Assembly (NCBI GenBank): GCA_045648165.1
Contig: JAZRNL010000008.1
Location: 1-64,000 of the forward strand
DNA from: RGIG9115 sp045648165
GTDB lineage: Bacteria; Bacillota; Clostridia; UBA1381
Direction: 5' to 3'
DNA: 64,000 nt
Numbering within the stretch: position 1 is the stretch's first letter; every line of letters begins with the position of its first letter. The notes beneath the pieces are model-generated. The model did no database searches and was not told where the DNA came from. It saw only the letters and a program-made list of their open reading frames with translations. This document shows, piece after piece, positions 26,171-35,269 of the stretch. Both the position numbers and the translations under genes were made by a program.

Positions 26171-28114
26171 TTACTTCCTTTGCAATTGTCTTATTCTGTC
26201 ACGCAACATAGCCGCTTTTTCAAATTCGAGATTTTCTGCCGCAATTGACATTTCAGCCGCAAGACGGGCAATAAGTTTTTCGTTGTTTTCAACAAACGTT
26301 TCAGCTTCCTCAACTGAATGTGTAGCCTCAATAATGTCTCTTACAGCTTTATTTATTGTTTTAGGCACAATACCGTGTTTTTTATTATACTCATCCTGAA
26401 GTTTACGTCTTCGGGCGGTTTCATCCATAGCCCGACGCATAGAGTCAGTAATGGTATCAGCATACATAATAACAACACCGGCTGAATTACGCGCTGCTCT
26501 GCCTATAGTTTGAATAAGAGAACGTTCACTTCTTAAAAATCCTTCTTTATCGGCATCAAGGATTGCAACAAGAGAAACCTCCGGTATGTCAAGGCCCTCT
26601 CTTAACAGATTAATGCCAACAAGGCAATCAAATTCACCAAGTCGCAAATCACGTATTATTTCAGTTCGCTCTATCGTTTTAATATCAGAGTGCATATATC
26701 TAACCTTAATTCCGGCAGATGTAAGATAAGCCGTAAGATCTTCTGCCATCTTTTTTGTCAGTGTTGTAACAAGAACTCTCTCGCTCTTTTCCACACGGTT
26801 GTTAATTTCTTCAATGAGATTATCTATCTGCCCGTCTACAGGTCGTACAAATATTTCCGGGTCAAGCAGCCCTGTTGGCCTTATAACCTGCTCTGCAGTA
26901 TTTCTGCTATGTTCCGCTTCATAATCACCCGGTGTTGCACTTGTAAACACAACCTGATTGATTTTTATTTCAAATTCTGAAAAATTCAAAGGTCTGTTAT
27001 CATATGCGCAAGGCAGTCTGAAACCATATCCTACAAGAGAATCCTTACGAGCTCTGTCACCATTATACATTGCACGCACCTGTGGTATGGTAACGTGTGA
27101 CTCATCTATAAACATAATAAAATCATCAGGGAAATAATCAAGTAGCGTATAAGGAGGAGTTCCGGCCTCTCTTCCGCTTATGTGACGCGAATAGTTTTCA
27201 ATCCCTTGACAAAATCCAATTTCCCTGAGCATCTCAAGGTCATACATTGTCCTTTGTTCTATACGTTGAGCTTCAATGAGCATATTCCTGGATTTAAAAT
27301 ATTCAATTCTTTGTTCCATTTCTTCTTCTATCGCGTTGAGGGCAATTCCCATTTTTTCTTTAGTTGTAACATAGTGAGAAGCAGGAAAAATTACAACATG
27401 GTCACGAGTCCCGGTTACTTCACCCGTCAACGTGTTAATTTCACATATACGCTCTATTTCATCACCAAAAAATTCAATTCTGAGAGCCGAGTCACCACTT
27501 CCTGAAGGAAAAACTTCAAGAACATCACCACGAACTCTGAATTTGTTACGAGAAAATGCAATATCATTCCTCTCATACTGAATTTCAACAAGCTTCCTGA
27601 GAATTTCATCGCGGTTACGTTCTGTTCCTTTCCGCAGACTGAGCGTAAGGTTTTTATAGTCGTCAGGATCACCAAGACCATAAATACAAGATACACTGGC
27701 AACGATTATTACATCACGTCTTTCAAATAAAGCGGCTGTAGCACTGTGCCTAAGTTTATCAATTTCGTCATTGATTGAAGCATCCTTTTCGATGAACGTG
27801 TCGGTTTGAGGTATATATGCTTCAGGTTGGTAGTAGTCATAATAGCTTACAAAATACTCTACCGCATTTTCAGGAAAAAACTCTTTGAATTCAGAACAAA
27901 GTTGTGCTGCAAGAGTTTTGTTGTGCGCAAGTACAAGTGTAGGTCTATTAAGCTTTGCTATAACATTAGCCATTGTGAATGTTTTACCCGAACCAGTTAC
28001 ACCTAAAAGAGTCTGGGCACGCATACCTGATTCAATACCTTTTACAAGGGATTCAATGGCTTCAGGCTGATCTCCCGTTGGCTCGTATGATGAGCATAGC
28101 TTAAATTTATCCAT
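26171..28114 (-). CDS. uvrB: Excinuclease ABC subunit B
   Basis: A 647-residue UvrB helicase-like protein: Walker A LLGVTGSGKTFTMA (residues 38-51), the beta-hairpin region YYDYYQPEAYIPQTDTFIEKD that clamps DNA, helicase motifs DESHV and GRAARN, and a C-terminal UVR domain (about 612-645) that binds UvrC. It verifies damage after UvrA. The SD AAAGGGG lies upstream of its ATG. Confidence 0.97.
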   Translation of the reverse strand: MDKFKLCSSYEPTGDQPEAIESLVKGIESGMRAQTLLGVTGSGKTFTMANVIAKLNRPTLVLAHNKTLAAQLCSEFKEFFPENAVEYFVSYYDYYQPEAYIPQTDTFIEKDASINDEIDKLRHSATAALFERRDVIIVASVSCIYGLGDPDDYKNLTLSLRKGTERNRDEILRKLVEIQYERNDIAFSRNKFRVRGDVLEVFPSGSGDSALRIEFFGDEIERICEINTLTGEVTGTRDHVVIFPASHYVTTKEKMGIALNAIEEEMEQRIEYFKSRNMLIEAQRIEQRTMYDLEMLREIGFCQGIENYSRHISGREAGTPPYTLLDYFPDDFIMFIDESHVTIPQVRAMYNGDRARKDSLVGYGFRLPCAYDNRPLNFSEFEIKINQVVFTSATPGDYEAEHSRNTAEQVIRPTGLLDPEIFVRPVDGQIDNLIEEINNRVEKSERVLVTTLTKKMAEDLTAYLTSAGIKVRYMHSDIKTIERTEIIRDLRLGEFDCLVGINLLREGLDIPEVSLVAILDADKEGFLRSERSLIQTIGRAARNSAGVVIMYADTITDSMRRAMDETARRRKLQDEYNKKHGIVPKTINKAVRDIIEATHSVEEAETFVENNEKLIARLAAEMSIAAENLEFEKAAMLRDRIRQLQRK

Positions 28115-28137
28115 ATCGTGCCGGACCCCTTTCTCAG

Positions 28138-30249
28138 TTAATTAAAATCAAATCTTACCTTCCCATTATTAAGCTTTAAAACAGCAGCAAAAGATTTACC
28201 TGATTTTGAAACAAATCCATCAATTTTATATGTAGAGCCTGTTTCAAGCAGTTTTTTTGCATTACTTACAGATATAACTCTACCGCATATAACTCCGTTA
28301 AAACCAAACTTACATCCGTCCTTATACCCGGTGCAACCATAACCGAACTTAGTTCTCACAACCGTTTTCCCGCAAGAGGGACAAACTCCTATTTCATCTC
28401 CTGCAAAACCATAGTCTGTATCCTGTTCGGGGGAAAAAACCTTTTTGCTCATAACATCTGCAATCTCTTGCTTTACAAGCTCTACAGAATCTTTAATTTC
28501 TATTTCTCCCCTGTACACCTTTTTTAAAGACTTACCCATTTCGGCTGTTTTATACTTATCCATACTAATATTCATAAGCATCAGGGATACTATAAAATTT
28601 TCGCCATCAGGAAGAATTTTATAAACATCCTTTGTAAGACTTATATATCCACTCTTAATAGCATTGTCAATAATTCCGGTACGTGTAGCCTCCGTACCCA
28701 GCTCAAGACCTTCAAAAACCGCTTTGTACTCCTCTGCATCATCTTCGTTTTCTATATTCTCTTTATCTTCTCTGAAAGGATTTTTAAGATAATTGTTAAG
28801 AGTTTCAATAGTATAATGCTTAGGCGGAGTTGTATTTTTCTCACAAGGCTTGAAATCTATGTTCACAATATCACCTTTTTCAAGGTTAGGTACTATTTTA
28901 TCTTTTCTTGCACTGTCGTCGTATTTTGTCCATCCAGGCTCAAGAATAACTGTACCTTTCAAAACAAATTCTTCAAGTTCTCCTACTTTAATTGTTATTT
29001 CACTTTTTTTAGCAATACATTCTTCACTGCAAAAAACCGCCACAAAACGTCTGATTATTGTACTGTATACCTTAAATTCATCCTCAGATAAATCCTTTTT
29101 CGAAGGAATTTTAAATGTTGGTGTCAGAGCCGAATGTGATTCAATTTTAGTATCGTCAAAAATAGTTTTGCCTGATTTGAAAACAACAGGATAACCAAGC
29201 TTTTCTACAAGTGAGATAATCTTTTTAATTTTATCCTGCTCTGCCGTTGCAAGATACTCTGAATTTGTACGCGGGTATGTTACATAGCCTTTTTCATAAA
29301 GTTCCTGAACTATTTTCAAACTCTTTTCCATTGGCATCTTATATTTTTTACCAAGGACGTTCTGAAGCTTTGTAAGAGAATAAAGCTTTCCGGGTTGAAG
29401 CTGAGTTTTAGTGAGCTTCTTAGCGGTAACTACAGCCTGGTTGTTGTTATATTCAGTGCATTTGGAAATGGCTTTTTGGAGTTCGATCTGCTTAAATTTA
29501 AGTTTACTTGTAAGTTCAACTGTTTCGCCTTTCGTTTCACACTTACTTGCGATTACAAAGTATTTCTCGGAAACAAAATTACGAATTGACATATCCCTGT
29601 CATAGATAGCCTTTACAATAGGAACAATAACACGACCAACTCTAAGAAACGAGCCTGATTTTAAAGTTGCAAAACGTGTTAAATTAACACCATAGAGCCA
29701 ATCCATATATGTGCGGGCATAGCCTTCGTTTGCAAGATTTTCATATTCTGATTCATCCTTCATTTCAGAAAGCGCTTTTCGTATTGTTTCAGGCGTTTGA
29801 TCAGGAAGCCATAATCTTTTAAAGCTCTTATCGGAAAGACCTGCTTTTTCAACGCAGGTTCGGATAATAATTTCACCTTCCCTGTCGGAGTCACCGGCAT
29901 TTACAATTGTATCTACGTCAGCTCTGTTACAAAGAGTTTTTATCGTTTCAAACTGCCTCCTGACACCGCTATCCACTTCTTTTGTTTTATAATCCCTTTT
30001 TAGTACAAATTTAAATTCTTCAGGAAAACAAGGGATACTATCTAATGTCCATCGGGTATGCTCCGACACAGGTTTTTCTGAATAATCCTCTATATCTGCA
30101 AGTGAGAATAAATGACCGAAAGCCCAGGTTACAATGTAACCTGAACCTTCAAAATATCCGTTCATTTTTTTTAAATTGCCTATACTGTCTGTAATATTCC
30201 GGGCAAGGCTTGGTTTTTCTGCAATAATGAGTATTATATCAATTACCAC
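28138..30249 (-). CDS. topB: Type IA DNA topoisomerase (TopB-like, divergent)
   Basis: A 703-residue topoisomerase III-like enzyme: TOPRIM glutamate in LIIAEKPSLA, the acidic DSDREGEI (120-127), catalytic Tyr325 in YPRTNSEYL, and one C-terminal zinc ribbon (CPSCGKTVV with a second Cys pair). The usual GRVQTPTL motif reads GRVIVPIV, unusual for the family. The start is uncertain: GTG at 30249 overlaps the only SD (AGGTGG, 30246-30251), whereas AUA at 30237 sits eight bases after it and gives the exact N-terminal length of E. coli TopB. Confidence 0.9.
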   Translation of the reverse strand: MVIDIILIIAEKPSLARNITDSIGNLKKMNGYFEGSGYIVTWAFGHLFSLADIEDYSEKPVSEHTRWTLDSIPCFPEEFKFVLKRDYKTKEVDSGVRRQFETIKTLCNRADVDTIVNAGDSDREGEIIIRTCVEKAGLSDKSFKRLWLPDQTPETIRKALSEMKDESEYENLANEGYARTYMDWLYGVNLTRFATLKSGSFLRVGRVIVPIVKAIYDRDMSIRNFVSEKYFVIASKCETKGETVELTSKLKFKQIELQKAISKCTEYNNNQAVVTAKKLTKTQLQPGKLYSLTKLQNVLGKKYKMPMEKSLKIVQELYEKGYVTYPRTNSEYLATAEQDKIKKIISLVEKLGYPVVFKSGKTIFDDTKIESHSALTPTFKIPSKKDLSEDEFKVYSTIIRRFVAVFCSEECIAKKSEITIKVGELEEFVLKGTVILEPGWTKYDDSARKDKIVPNLEKGDIVNIDFKPCEKNTTPPKHYTIETLNNYLKNPFREDKENIENEDDAEEYKAVFEGLELGTEATRTGIIDNAIKSGYISLTKDVYKILPDGENFIVSLMLMNISMDKYKTAEMGKSLKKVYRGEIEIKDSVELVKQEIADVMSKKVFSPEQDTDYGFAGDEIGVCPSCGKTVVRTKFGYGCTGYKDGCKFGFNGVICGRVISVSNAKKLLETGSTYKIDGFVSKSGKSFAAVLKLNNGKVRFDFN

Positions 30250-30257
30250 CTTTAATT

Positions 30258-30265
30258 ATTATAAC
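30258..30265 (-). promoter_or_regulatory. Extended -10 promoter element before topB
   Basis: Minus strand TG-T-TATAAT (-10 at 30258-30263) with a poor -35. The predicted start near 30251 would leave almost no leader before the GTG at 30249. Confidence 0.45.
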
Positions 30266-30326
30266 ATAAGTTTAGAACAAATAGATATAGGTAACTTATG
30301 TTGCAATGAACACAACCTATTGTGCT

Positions 30327-31727
30327 TTATAGGATGCGTTCATTATAAAATGCTTTATAAGAAAGATACGCCATATAGATGTCAGTTTTTGCAGTAACCT
30401 CAAAAGGCGCATGCATGGAAAGTACAGGAACACCGCAGTCGATAACATCCATATTAAGATTTGCAACGTACTGAGCTATAGTTCCTCCGCCGCCCTGGTC
30501 TACTTTTCCAAGCTCGGCAGCTTGCCAATAAACACCGGCATCATCAAAAATTTTGCCTATTTTATATACATACTCAGCAGAAGCATCACTGGAATCATAC
30601 TTACCCCGAGCACCTGTATACTTCATAAGCACCATACCATTTCCTGCATATGCTGCGTTGTTCTTTTCATTAACATATTCGTAGTTAGGGTCAACTGCAG
30701 CACTTACATCGCTTGAAAGACATGCAGAATTTTCAATTATTCTGCAAAGCTTAAGATAGTCACAGGAATCCTCAGCTTTTTCTGCAATTGAAGCAAGTGC
30801 GGTTTTGAAGAAACCTGAAAGCATTCCTGTATTGCCGCATGAACCGATTTCTTCCTTATCCACAAGGATACACACCGCTGTGGTATCGGGATTTTCGATT
30901 TCGGAAATAGCCTTCAGTGCTGTGTATGCACATACTCTGTCGTCCTGACCGTAACCGCCGATAAATGCACCGTCAAGACCAACATTTTTTGATTTAAAAG
31001 CAGGGACAGCCTCAATTTCGGCAGAAAGAAAATCTCTCTCTGTTATGCCATACTTTTTATTAAGTATTGAAAGTATGTTCTTTTTAAACCTATCTTTTTC
31101 TTCATCCGCCTCAATCGTAAACCCACCGAACAAAATATTGAGAGCTTCTCCCTCTATTGCCTCGGAAAGTTTTTTAGAAGCTTGGTCTTTTGCAAGATGC
31201 GGCAAAAGATCAGTTACACAAAAAACAGGATCGTTTTCTCCCTCACCTATTGCAAATTCAATTTTTTCGCCGGATGCGGTGTACATTACACCATGAAGCG
31301 CCAAAGGAATTGTTGTCCACTGATATTTTTTTATTCCTCCGTAATAATGAGTCTTAAGAAGGGCCATTCCGCAGCTTTCATAAAGAGGTCTCTGCTTAAG
31401 GTCAAGACGCGGAGAATCAATATGAGCACCGACTAAATTAACACCATCTTCCAATGGCTTCTTACCAACAACTGCAAGAAGAATATTTTTTGAACGGTTT
31501 ACTATATATACCTTATCTCCCGGATTAAGCTTATTTTTTGAGTCAAACGGCACAAATCCTGCTTTTTCTGCAGCAAGCACCGAAATGTTTACACATTCCC
31601 TTTCGGTTTTACCCATATCAAGATAGTGTCTGTATTCCAGGCAAAGCTCTTCCATTTCTGATTTTTGGTGTTCAGAGAGTTTATCATATACATAATCAGG
31701 TTCATATGTCAATTTGTTTATATTCAT
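30327..31727 (-). CDS. M18-family aminopeptidase
   Basis: A 466-residue zinc aminopeptidase of the aspartyl aminopeptidase/ApeA group. Metal and catalytic segments include GAHIDSPRLDLKQRP, GYGQDDRVCAYTALK, VDKEEIGSCGNTGM and DQGGGGTIAQYVANLN. It removes N-terminal residues from peptides in the cytosol. Length is normal. It has its own promoter and diverges from ogg. Confidence 0.93.
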   Translation of the reverse strand: MNINKLTYEPDYVYDKLSEHQKSEMEELCLEYRHYLDMGKTERECVNISVLAAEKAGFVPFDSKNKLNPGDKVYIVNRSKNILLAVVGKKPLEDGVNLVGAHIDSPRLDLKQRPLYESCGMALLKTHYYGGIKKYQWTTIPLALHGVMYTASGEKIEFAIGEGENDPVFCVTDLLPHLAKDQASKKLSEAIEGEALNILFGGFTIEADEEKDRFKKNILSILNKKYGITERDFLSAEIEAVPAFKSKNVGLDGAFIGGYGQDDRVCAYTALKAISEIENPDTTAVCILVDKEEIGSCGNTGMLSGFFKTALASIAEKAEDSCDYLKLCRIIENSACLSSDVSAAVDPNYEYVNEKNNAAYAGNGMVLMKYTGARGKYDSSDASAEYVYKIGKIFDDAGVYWQAAELGKVDQGGGGTIAQYVANLNMDVIDCGVPVLSMHAPFEVTAKTDIYMAYLSYKAFYNERIL

Positions 31728-31788
31728 TTCACATCATCCTTTCGACAAAAAGACAGTTTAAAAAATTTTTTCATCAATTATTATATTT

Positions 31789-31816
31789 ATTATACCACAT
31801 TAACTGATTTTATCAA
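31789..31816 (-). promoter_or_regulatory. Sigma-A promoter for the M18 aminopeptidase gene
   Basis: Minus strand: TTGATA (31811-31816), 16 bases, TATAAT (31789-31794). Confidence 0.65.
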
Positions 31817-31845
31817 TGATTTTACACAAAATTCGTTATTATTTA

Positions 31846-31874
31846 TTGATAGCAAACCTATAATATGTTATAAT
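31846..31874 (+). promoter_or_regulatory. Sigma-A promoter placed for a leaderless ogg mRNA
   Basis: TTGATA (31846-31851), 17 bases, TATAAT (31869-31874). The predicted start, about seven bases downstream (near 31881), is only about three bases before the ATG at 31884. Confidence 0.75.
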
Positions 31875-31883
31875 TTAGACATT

Positions 31884-32756
31884 ATGGAGATTAAGAAAAT
31901 TAACGGTAATATTTTACTTGAAAAACCAACCGATTTCAAGCTTAAACACATATTTGACTGTGGCCAGTGTTTTCGATTTGTACAAACAGGTGATAACGAA
32001 TATACAGGTGTGGCAGGTAGCAAAGCCCTTACCATAGCAGAAACAGATGAAGGAATTATTCTATATGATACCTCCTATGCAGATTTCGAAAACTTCTGGA
32101 GTAATTATTTCGATTTAGGAAATGACTACACAATAATTAAAAATTCTCTTTCAGGCGAAACGTGTATGAATGAAGCAATTGAAGAAGGCGATGGAATACG
32201 AATTCTTCGTCAAAATTTGTTTGAAACCATTATTTCTTTTATAATCTCCCAAAGCAACAACATACCACGAATCCGCAAAATAATAGAAAGTCTTTGCGCA
32301 CTCTGCGGAGATGAAATTTCCTACAGAGGAAAAGTATATTACTCATTCCCCTCTCCTGAAGCAATTCTTAAAAAAGACATATCACCAATCAAAGCGGGCT
32401 TTCGCGATAAATATATATTAAATGCAGCAAAGTACGTGGTGGAAAATCCTGGTTTTCTTGCCAAACTAAAAAAAGCAGATTCTGAAGCCGCAAAAAAGAT
32501 GCTTATGTCCCTTAGGGGTATAGGAAATAAAGTATCTGATTGCATATTACTTTTCGGATTAGGCAAAACCGATTCTTTCCCTGTTGATGTATGGATGCAC
32601 AGAATAATGGAGCAGCTTTATTTCTGCAAAAAGTGTTCAATACCTGAAATATCCGCATATGCCGCAGAGAAGTTTGGAAACTACTCCGGATATGCTCAGC
32701 AATATCTGTTTTATTATGCTCTTAATCACAAGAGCGATTTTAAAGAGGAACTGTAA
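31884..32756 (+). CDS. ogg: 8-oxoguanine DNA glycosylase (OGG1/AlkA-like)
   Basis: A 290-residue base-excision glycosylase/lyase. N-terminal OGG domain with FDCGQCFRF, then the helix-hairpin-helix glycosylase domain: LRGIGNKVSDCILLF holds the catalytic Lys at the position of human Lys249, and PVDVWMHRIM carries the catalytic Asp. It removes oxidised guanine. Start at ATG 31884; the reading frame extends upstream but is not conserved-looking and crosses the promoter. There is no SD; the mRNA seems leaderless. Its TAA overlaps the next ATG (TAAATGA region). Confidence 0.92.
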   Translation: MEIKKINGNILLEKPTDFKLKHIFDCGQCFRFVQTGDNEYTGVAGSKALTIAETDEGIILYDTSYADFENFWSNYFDLGNDYTIIKNSLSGETCMNEAIEEGDGIRILRQNLFETIISFIISQSNNIPRIRKIIESLCALCGDEISYRGKVYYSFPSPEAILKKDISPIKAGFRDKYILNAAKYVVENPGFLAKLKKADSEAAKKMLMSLRGIGNKVSDCILLFGLGKTDSFPVDVWMHRIMEQLYFCKKCSIPEISAYAAEKFGNYSGYAQQYLFYYALNHKSDFKEEL

Positions 32757-33359
32757 ATGATTGAAAACTTAAACCGATTTATCGCATACATTTGTCCCAA
32801 TTGCTCAGAAATTTCTGACACTATAATACACCTTTTTGATTTTTCAGGTAAAAATGAAATTCCCCTTAACTGTACAGATAAAATCTGTAAAGGAAACGCC
32901 GGAATTCTTAATATGAAGGGCGACAAAATTAAACTGATGATTAAATGCCCGGTATGTGCTGAAAATCACACTTACACAATTTCAACAAATGCTTTTTGGT
33001 CAAAAGACCTGATAACATTTGAATGTATAAATTCTGGCGTTACTGTTTTTTTTGCAGGAAATGAAAAAGCGGTTGTTGAAGCGGTCGAAGAAACCGAAAA
33101 AATGTTTGATTTAATGGAGACAGAGTCAGAATTAATCACGGATGAACTCACACTCGTTCTCCAAACTCTCGACGCGCTTCATATTGTTATGGAAGAAAAC
33201 AGACTCATTTGCAAATGCGGAAGCAGAAATATGTTCCCTGTTTTTGAAAACAATAATATGTATGTGGAATGCGAAGATTGTAATGGCCGCTTCCCTATTG
33301 TCCCGTCCGCGGAGCTTTTAAAAGTATTAACAGAAACAGATAACGATTTAAAACTGTAA
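32757..33359 (+). CDS. Zinc-ribbon protein of unknown function
   Basis: A 200-residue protein with several cysteine pairs: CPNC near residue 13, C-x5-C near 40, CPVC near 63, CKCGS near 150 and CEDC near 171. These suggest two or three small zinc ribbons around a central helical segment (about 98-145, Glu-rich). I recognise no named family. The ATG follows the ogg stop with no gap, so translation should be coupled; no separate SD is obvious. A link to DNA repair is only suggested by position. Confidence 0.78.
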   Translation: MIENLNRFIAYICPNCSEISDTIIHLFDFSGKNEIPLNCTDKICKGNAGILNMKGDKIKLMIKCPVCAENHTYTISTNAFWSKDLITFECINSGVTVFFAGNEKAVVEAVEETEKMFDLMETESELITDELTLVLQTLDALHIVMEENRLICKCGSRNMFPVFENNNMYVECEDCNGRFPIVPSAELLKVLTETDNDLKL

Positions 33360-33411
33360 ATATCAGTCATATGACTGGTTATATATAAAAAAACACGGAG
33401 GTTTAAAAACT

Positions 33412-34275
33412 ATGTTAGTTTCAGCATCAGAAATGTTAAAAAAAGCCGTTGAAGGTAAGTACGCCGTAGGGCAGTTTAACATTAACAATCTTGAGTGGAC
33501 AAAATCTATACTTCTTACCGCTCAGGAAAACAATTCACCTGTTATTCTTGGTGTGTCAGAGGGCGCAGGCAAGTATATGACAGGATTTAAAACAGTTACA
33601 GCTATGGTTAAAGCAATGATTGAAGAGCTTAACATTACTGTTCCTGTAGCACTTCACCTTGACCACGGTTCATATGAAGGATGCTATAAATGTATAGAAG
33701 CAGGCTTTTCTTCAATTATGTTCGACGGTTCACACTACCCTATCGAAGAAAATATTGAGAAAACAAAAGAGCTTGTAAAAATCGCCCACGAAAAGGGTAT
33801 GTCGATTGAAGCTGAAGTTGGTTCAATCGGTGGCGAAGAAGACGGCGTTGTAGGCGCAGGTGAGATTGCAGATCCCAATGAATGTAAAATGATTGGAGAT
33901 CTTGGTGTTGATTTCCTTGCTGCCGGCATAGGTAACATTCACGGAAAATACCCTGAAAACTGGAAAGGTCTTGATTTTGGCGCACTTGAAAAGATTAAGG
34001 CACTCACAGGAGATCTCCCCTTAGTACTTCACGGCGGAACAGGAATTCCTGCAGATATGATTAAGACTGCAATTTCACTCGGTGTTGCTAAAATAAACGT
34101 TAACACTGAATGTCAGCTCTACTTCCAGGAAGCTACACGTAAGTATATAGAAGAAGGCAAAGACCTTGTGGGCAAAGGATTTGACCCCAGAAAGCTTCTT
34201 GCTCCCGGTTCAGAAGCAATTAAGGTTATTGTAAAAGAAAAAATGGAGCTTTTCGGATCAGTAAATAAGGCGTAA
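33412..34275 (+). CDS. fba: Class II fructose-bisphosphate aldolase
   Basis: A 287-residue zinc-dependent aldolase: LHLDHGSYEGCYKCIEAGFSSIMFDGSHYP holds the active-site Asp and zinc His, GSIGGEEDGV the flexible loop, and LVLHGGTGIP plus AKINVNTECQ the phosphate-binding region. It splits fructose 1,6-bisphosphate in glycolysis and works in reverse for sugar synthesis. It has a strong CGGAGG SD and is followed by a clear terminator. Confidence 0.96.
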   Translation: MLVSASEMLKKAVEGKYAVGQFNINNLEWTKSILLTAQENNSPVILGVSEGAGKYMTGFKTVTAMVKAMIEELNITVPVALHLDHGSYEGCYKCIEAGFSSIMFDGSHYPIEENIEKTKELVKIAHEKGMSIEAEVGSIGGEEDGVVGAGEIADPNECKMIGDLGVDFLAAGIGNIHGKYPENWKGLDFGALEKIKALTGDLPLVLHGGTGIPADMIKTAISLGVAKINVNTECQLYFQEATRKYIEEGKDLVGKGFDPRKLLAPGSEAIKVIVKEKMELFGSVNKA

Positions 34276-34286
34276 ACAACTCATTT

Positions 34287-34321
34287 TAAGGTGACGAAAT
34301 TTTATTTCGTCACCTTATTTT
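34287..34321 (+). terminator. Rho-independent terminator after fba
   Basis: TAAGGTGACGAAAT pairs with ATTTCGTCACCTTA (34287-34317) around TTT, then ATTTT. Confidence 0.9.
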
Positions 34322-34414
34322 AGCTTGGTTATGCAAATTTTACATCAACAAACTAAATTAGGCAGAACAATATTATACACAATCAACAGTTAATATTTTT
34401 TTGGAAATAAACAG

Positions 34415-34443
34415 TTGACAAATGAGCATATTTAATGTATAAT
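34415..34443 (+). promoter_or_regulatory. Sigma-A promoter for tRNA-Met
   Basis: TTGACA (34415-34420), 17 bases, TATAAT (34438-34443), 14 bases before the tRNA 5' end. Confidence 0.9.
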
Positions 34444-34457
34444 AATCAATGTTGTAC

Positions 34458-34534
34458 GGCGGTATAGCTCAGTTGGCTAGAGCACACGGTTCATACCCGT
34501 GGTGTCAGTGGTTCAAATCCACTTACCGCTACCA
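34458..34534 (+). tRNA. tRNA-Met (CAT), elongator
   Basis: A 77-base cloverleaf including encoded CCA. Acceptor stem GGCGGTA/TACCGCT (G-U at the first pair), D arm GCTC-AGTTGGCTA-GAGC, anticodon stem CACGG/CCGTG with loop TTCATAC, T arm AGTGG-TTCAAAT-CCACT. The anticodon stem lacks the three G-C pairs of initiator tRNA, so this is the elongator. A CAT anticodon modified to lysidine (tRNA-Ile2) is a less likely alternative. Confidence 0.95.
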
Positions 34535-34536
34535 AG

Positions 34537-34565
34537 AAAAAGCACTTCATAAGAAGTGCTTTTTT
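34537..34565 (+). terminator. Terminator after tRNA-Met
   Basis: AAAAAGCACTTC pairs with GAAGTGCTTTTT around ATAA, starting two bases after the CCA end. Confidence 0.9.
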
Positions 34566-34606
34566 CAACTAAATTATTTTTAAATCAAGAAAGTGAAGTA
34601 TACAAT

Positions 34607-35269
34607 ATGAGGATGAGAAAAAAGAAAAACTGCGGTGCACGCATGGAAAAATGCAGCAGTTTATGGATTAAAAATCCTGAAGAATACAAAGGTAAGTGGT
34701 ATAAAGTTTTTGAAAATTCAAATCCTGTACATCTCGAAATCGGCTGCGGCAAAGGTGATTTTGTAGTTGGAATGGCTACACAAAACCCTGAGCTCAACTT
34801 CATTGCGATTGAAAAAGTTGAGGACGTGCTTGTAATGGCTATGGAAAAAGCTTTTGAAGCAGGTCTTGATAATGTCCTCTTTATAAGCGCAGATGCCGAA
34901 AATATCGAAAATGTATTTGAAAAAGGAGATATCGCCCGCATTTATCTTAACTTCTCCGACCCCTGGAAGAAAAGCAAGCAAGCAAAAAGGCGGCTTACAC
35001 ATAAAAACTTTCTTGATAGATATAAAAACATTCTTAAAAACGGCGATTTTATTTGGTTTAAAACAGATAATAAAGACTTATTTGAATTTTCTCTCAATTC
35101 ATTTGCGGCAGAAAACTTTAAGCTCAGCAACATAACATTCAACCTCCACGAAAGCAAATTTGAAGGAAATGTTATGACTGAATATGAAAAACGATTTACG
35201 GAACTCGGAATGCCCATATATCGCTTAGAAGCGACATATGTTGGATGGGAGGATAAACAAAATGTATAA
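34607..35269 (+). CDS. trmB: tRNA (guanine-N7-)-methyltransferase
   Basis: About 220 residues of TrmB: SAM-binding HLEIGCGKGDFVVGMA, FIAIEKVEDVL, and the signature N-F-S-D-P-W-K-K followed by KRRLTHKNFL. It makes m7G46 in tRNAs. ATG at 34607 is used; an upstream in-frame ATG at 34556 lies inside the tRNA terminator. The SD is weak. Its 3' end overlaps the next gene by eight bases. Confidence 0.94.
   Translation: MRMRKKKNCGARMEKCSSLWIKNPEEYKGKWYKVFENSNPVHLEIGCGKGDFVVGMATQNPELNFIAIEKVEDVLVMAMEKAFEAGLDNVLFISADAENIENVFEKGDIARIYLNFSDPWKKSKQAKRRLTHKNFLDRYKNILKNGDFIWFKTDNKDLFEFSLNSFAAENFKLSNITFNLHESKFEGNVMTEYEKRFTELGMPIYRLEATYVGWEDKQNV

Noticed and set aside
31665..31883. 73-codon N-terminal extension of ogg
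   Set aside because: It runs through the divergent promoters, is Ile/Phe/Tyr-rich and unlike OGG proteins; the conserved protein begins at 31884.
33364..33377. Palindrome CAGTCATATGACTG before fba as an operator
   Set aside because: It is a single 14-base palindrome with no promoter recognisable around it; it may be a weak terminator of the upstream gene, so no function is assigned.
34556..34606. Longer start for trmB at 34556
   Set aside because: This ATG lies inside the terminator hairpin of tRNA-Met and has no SD.
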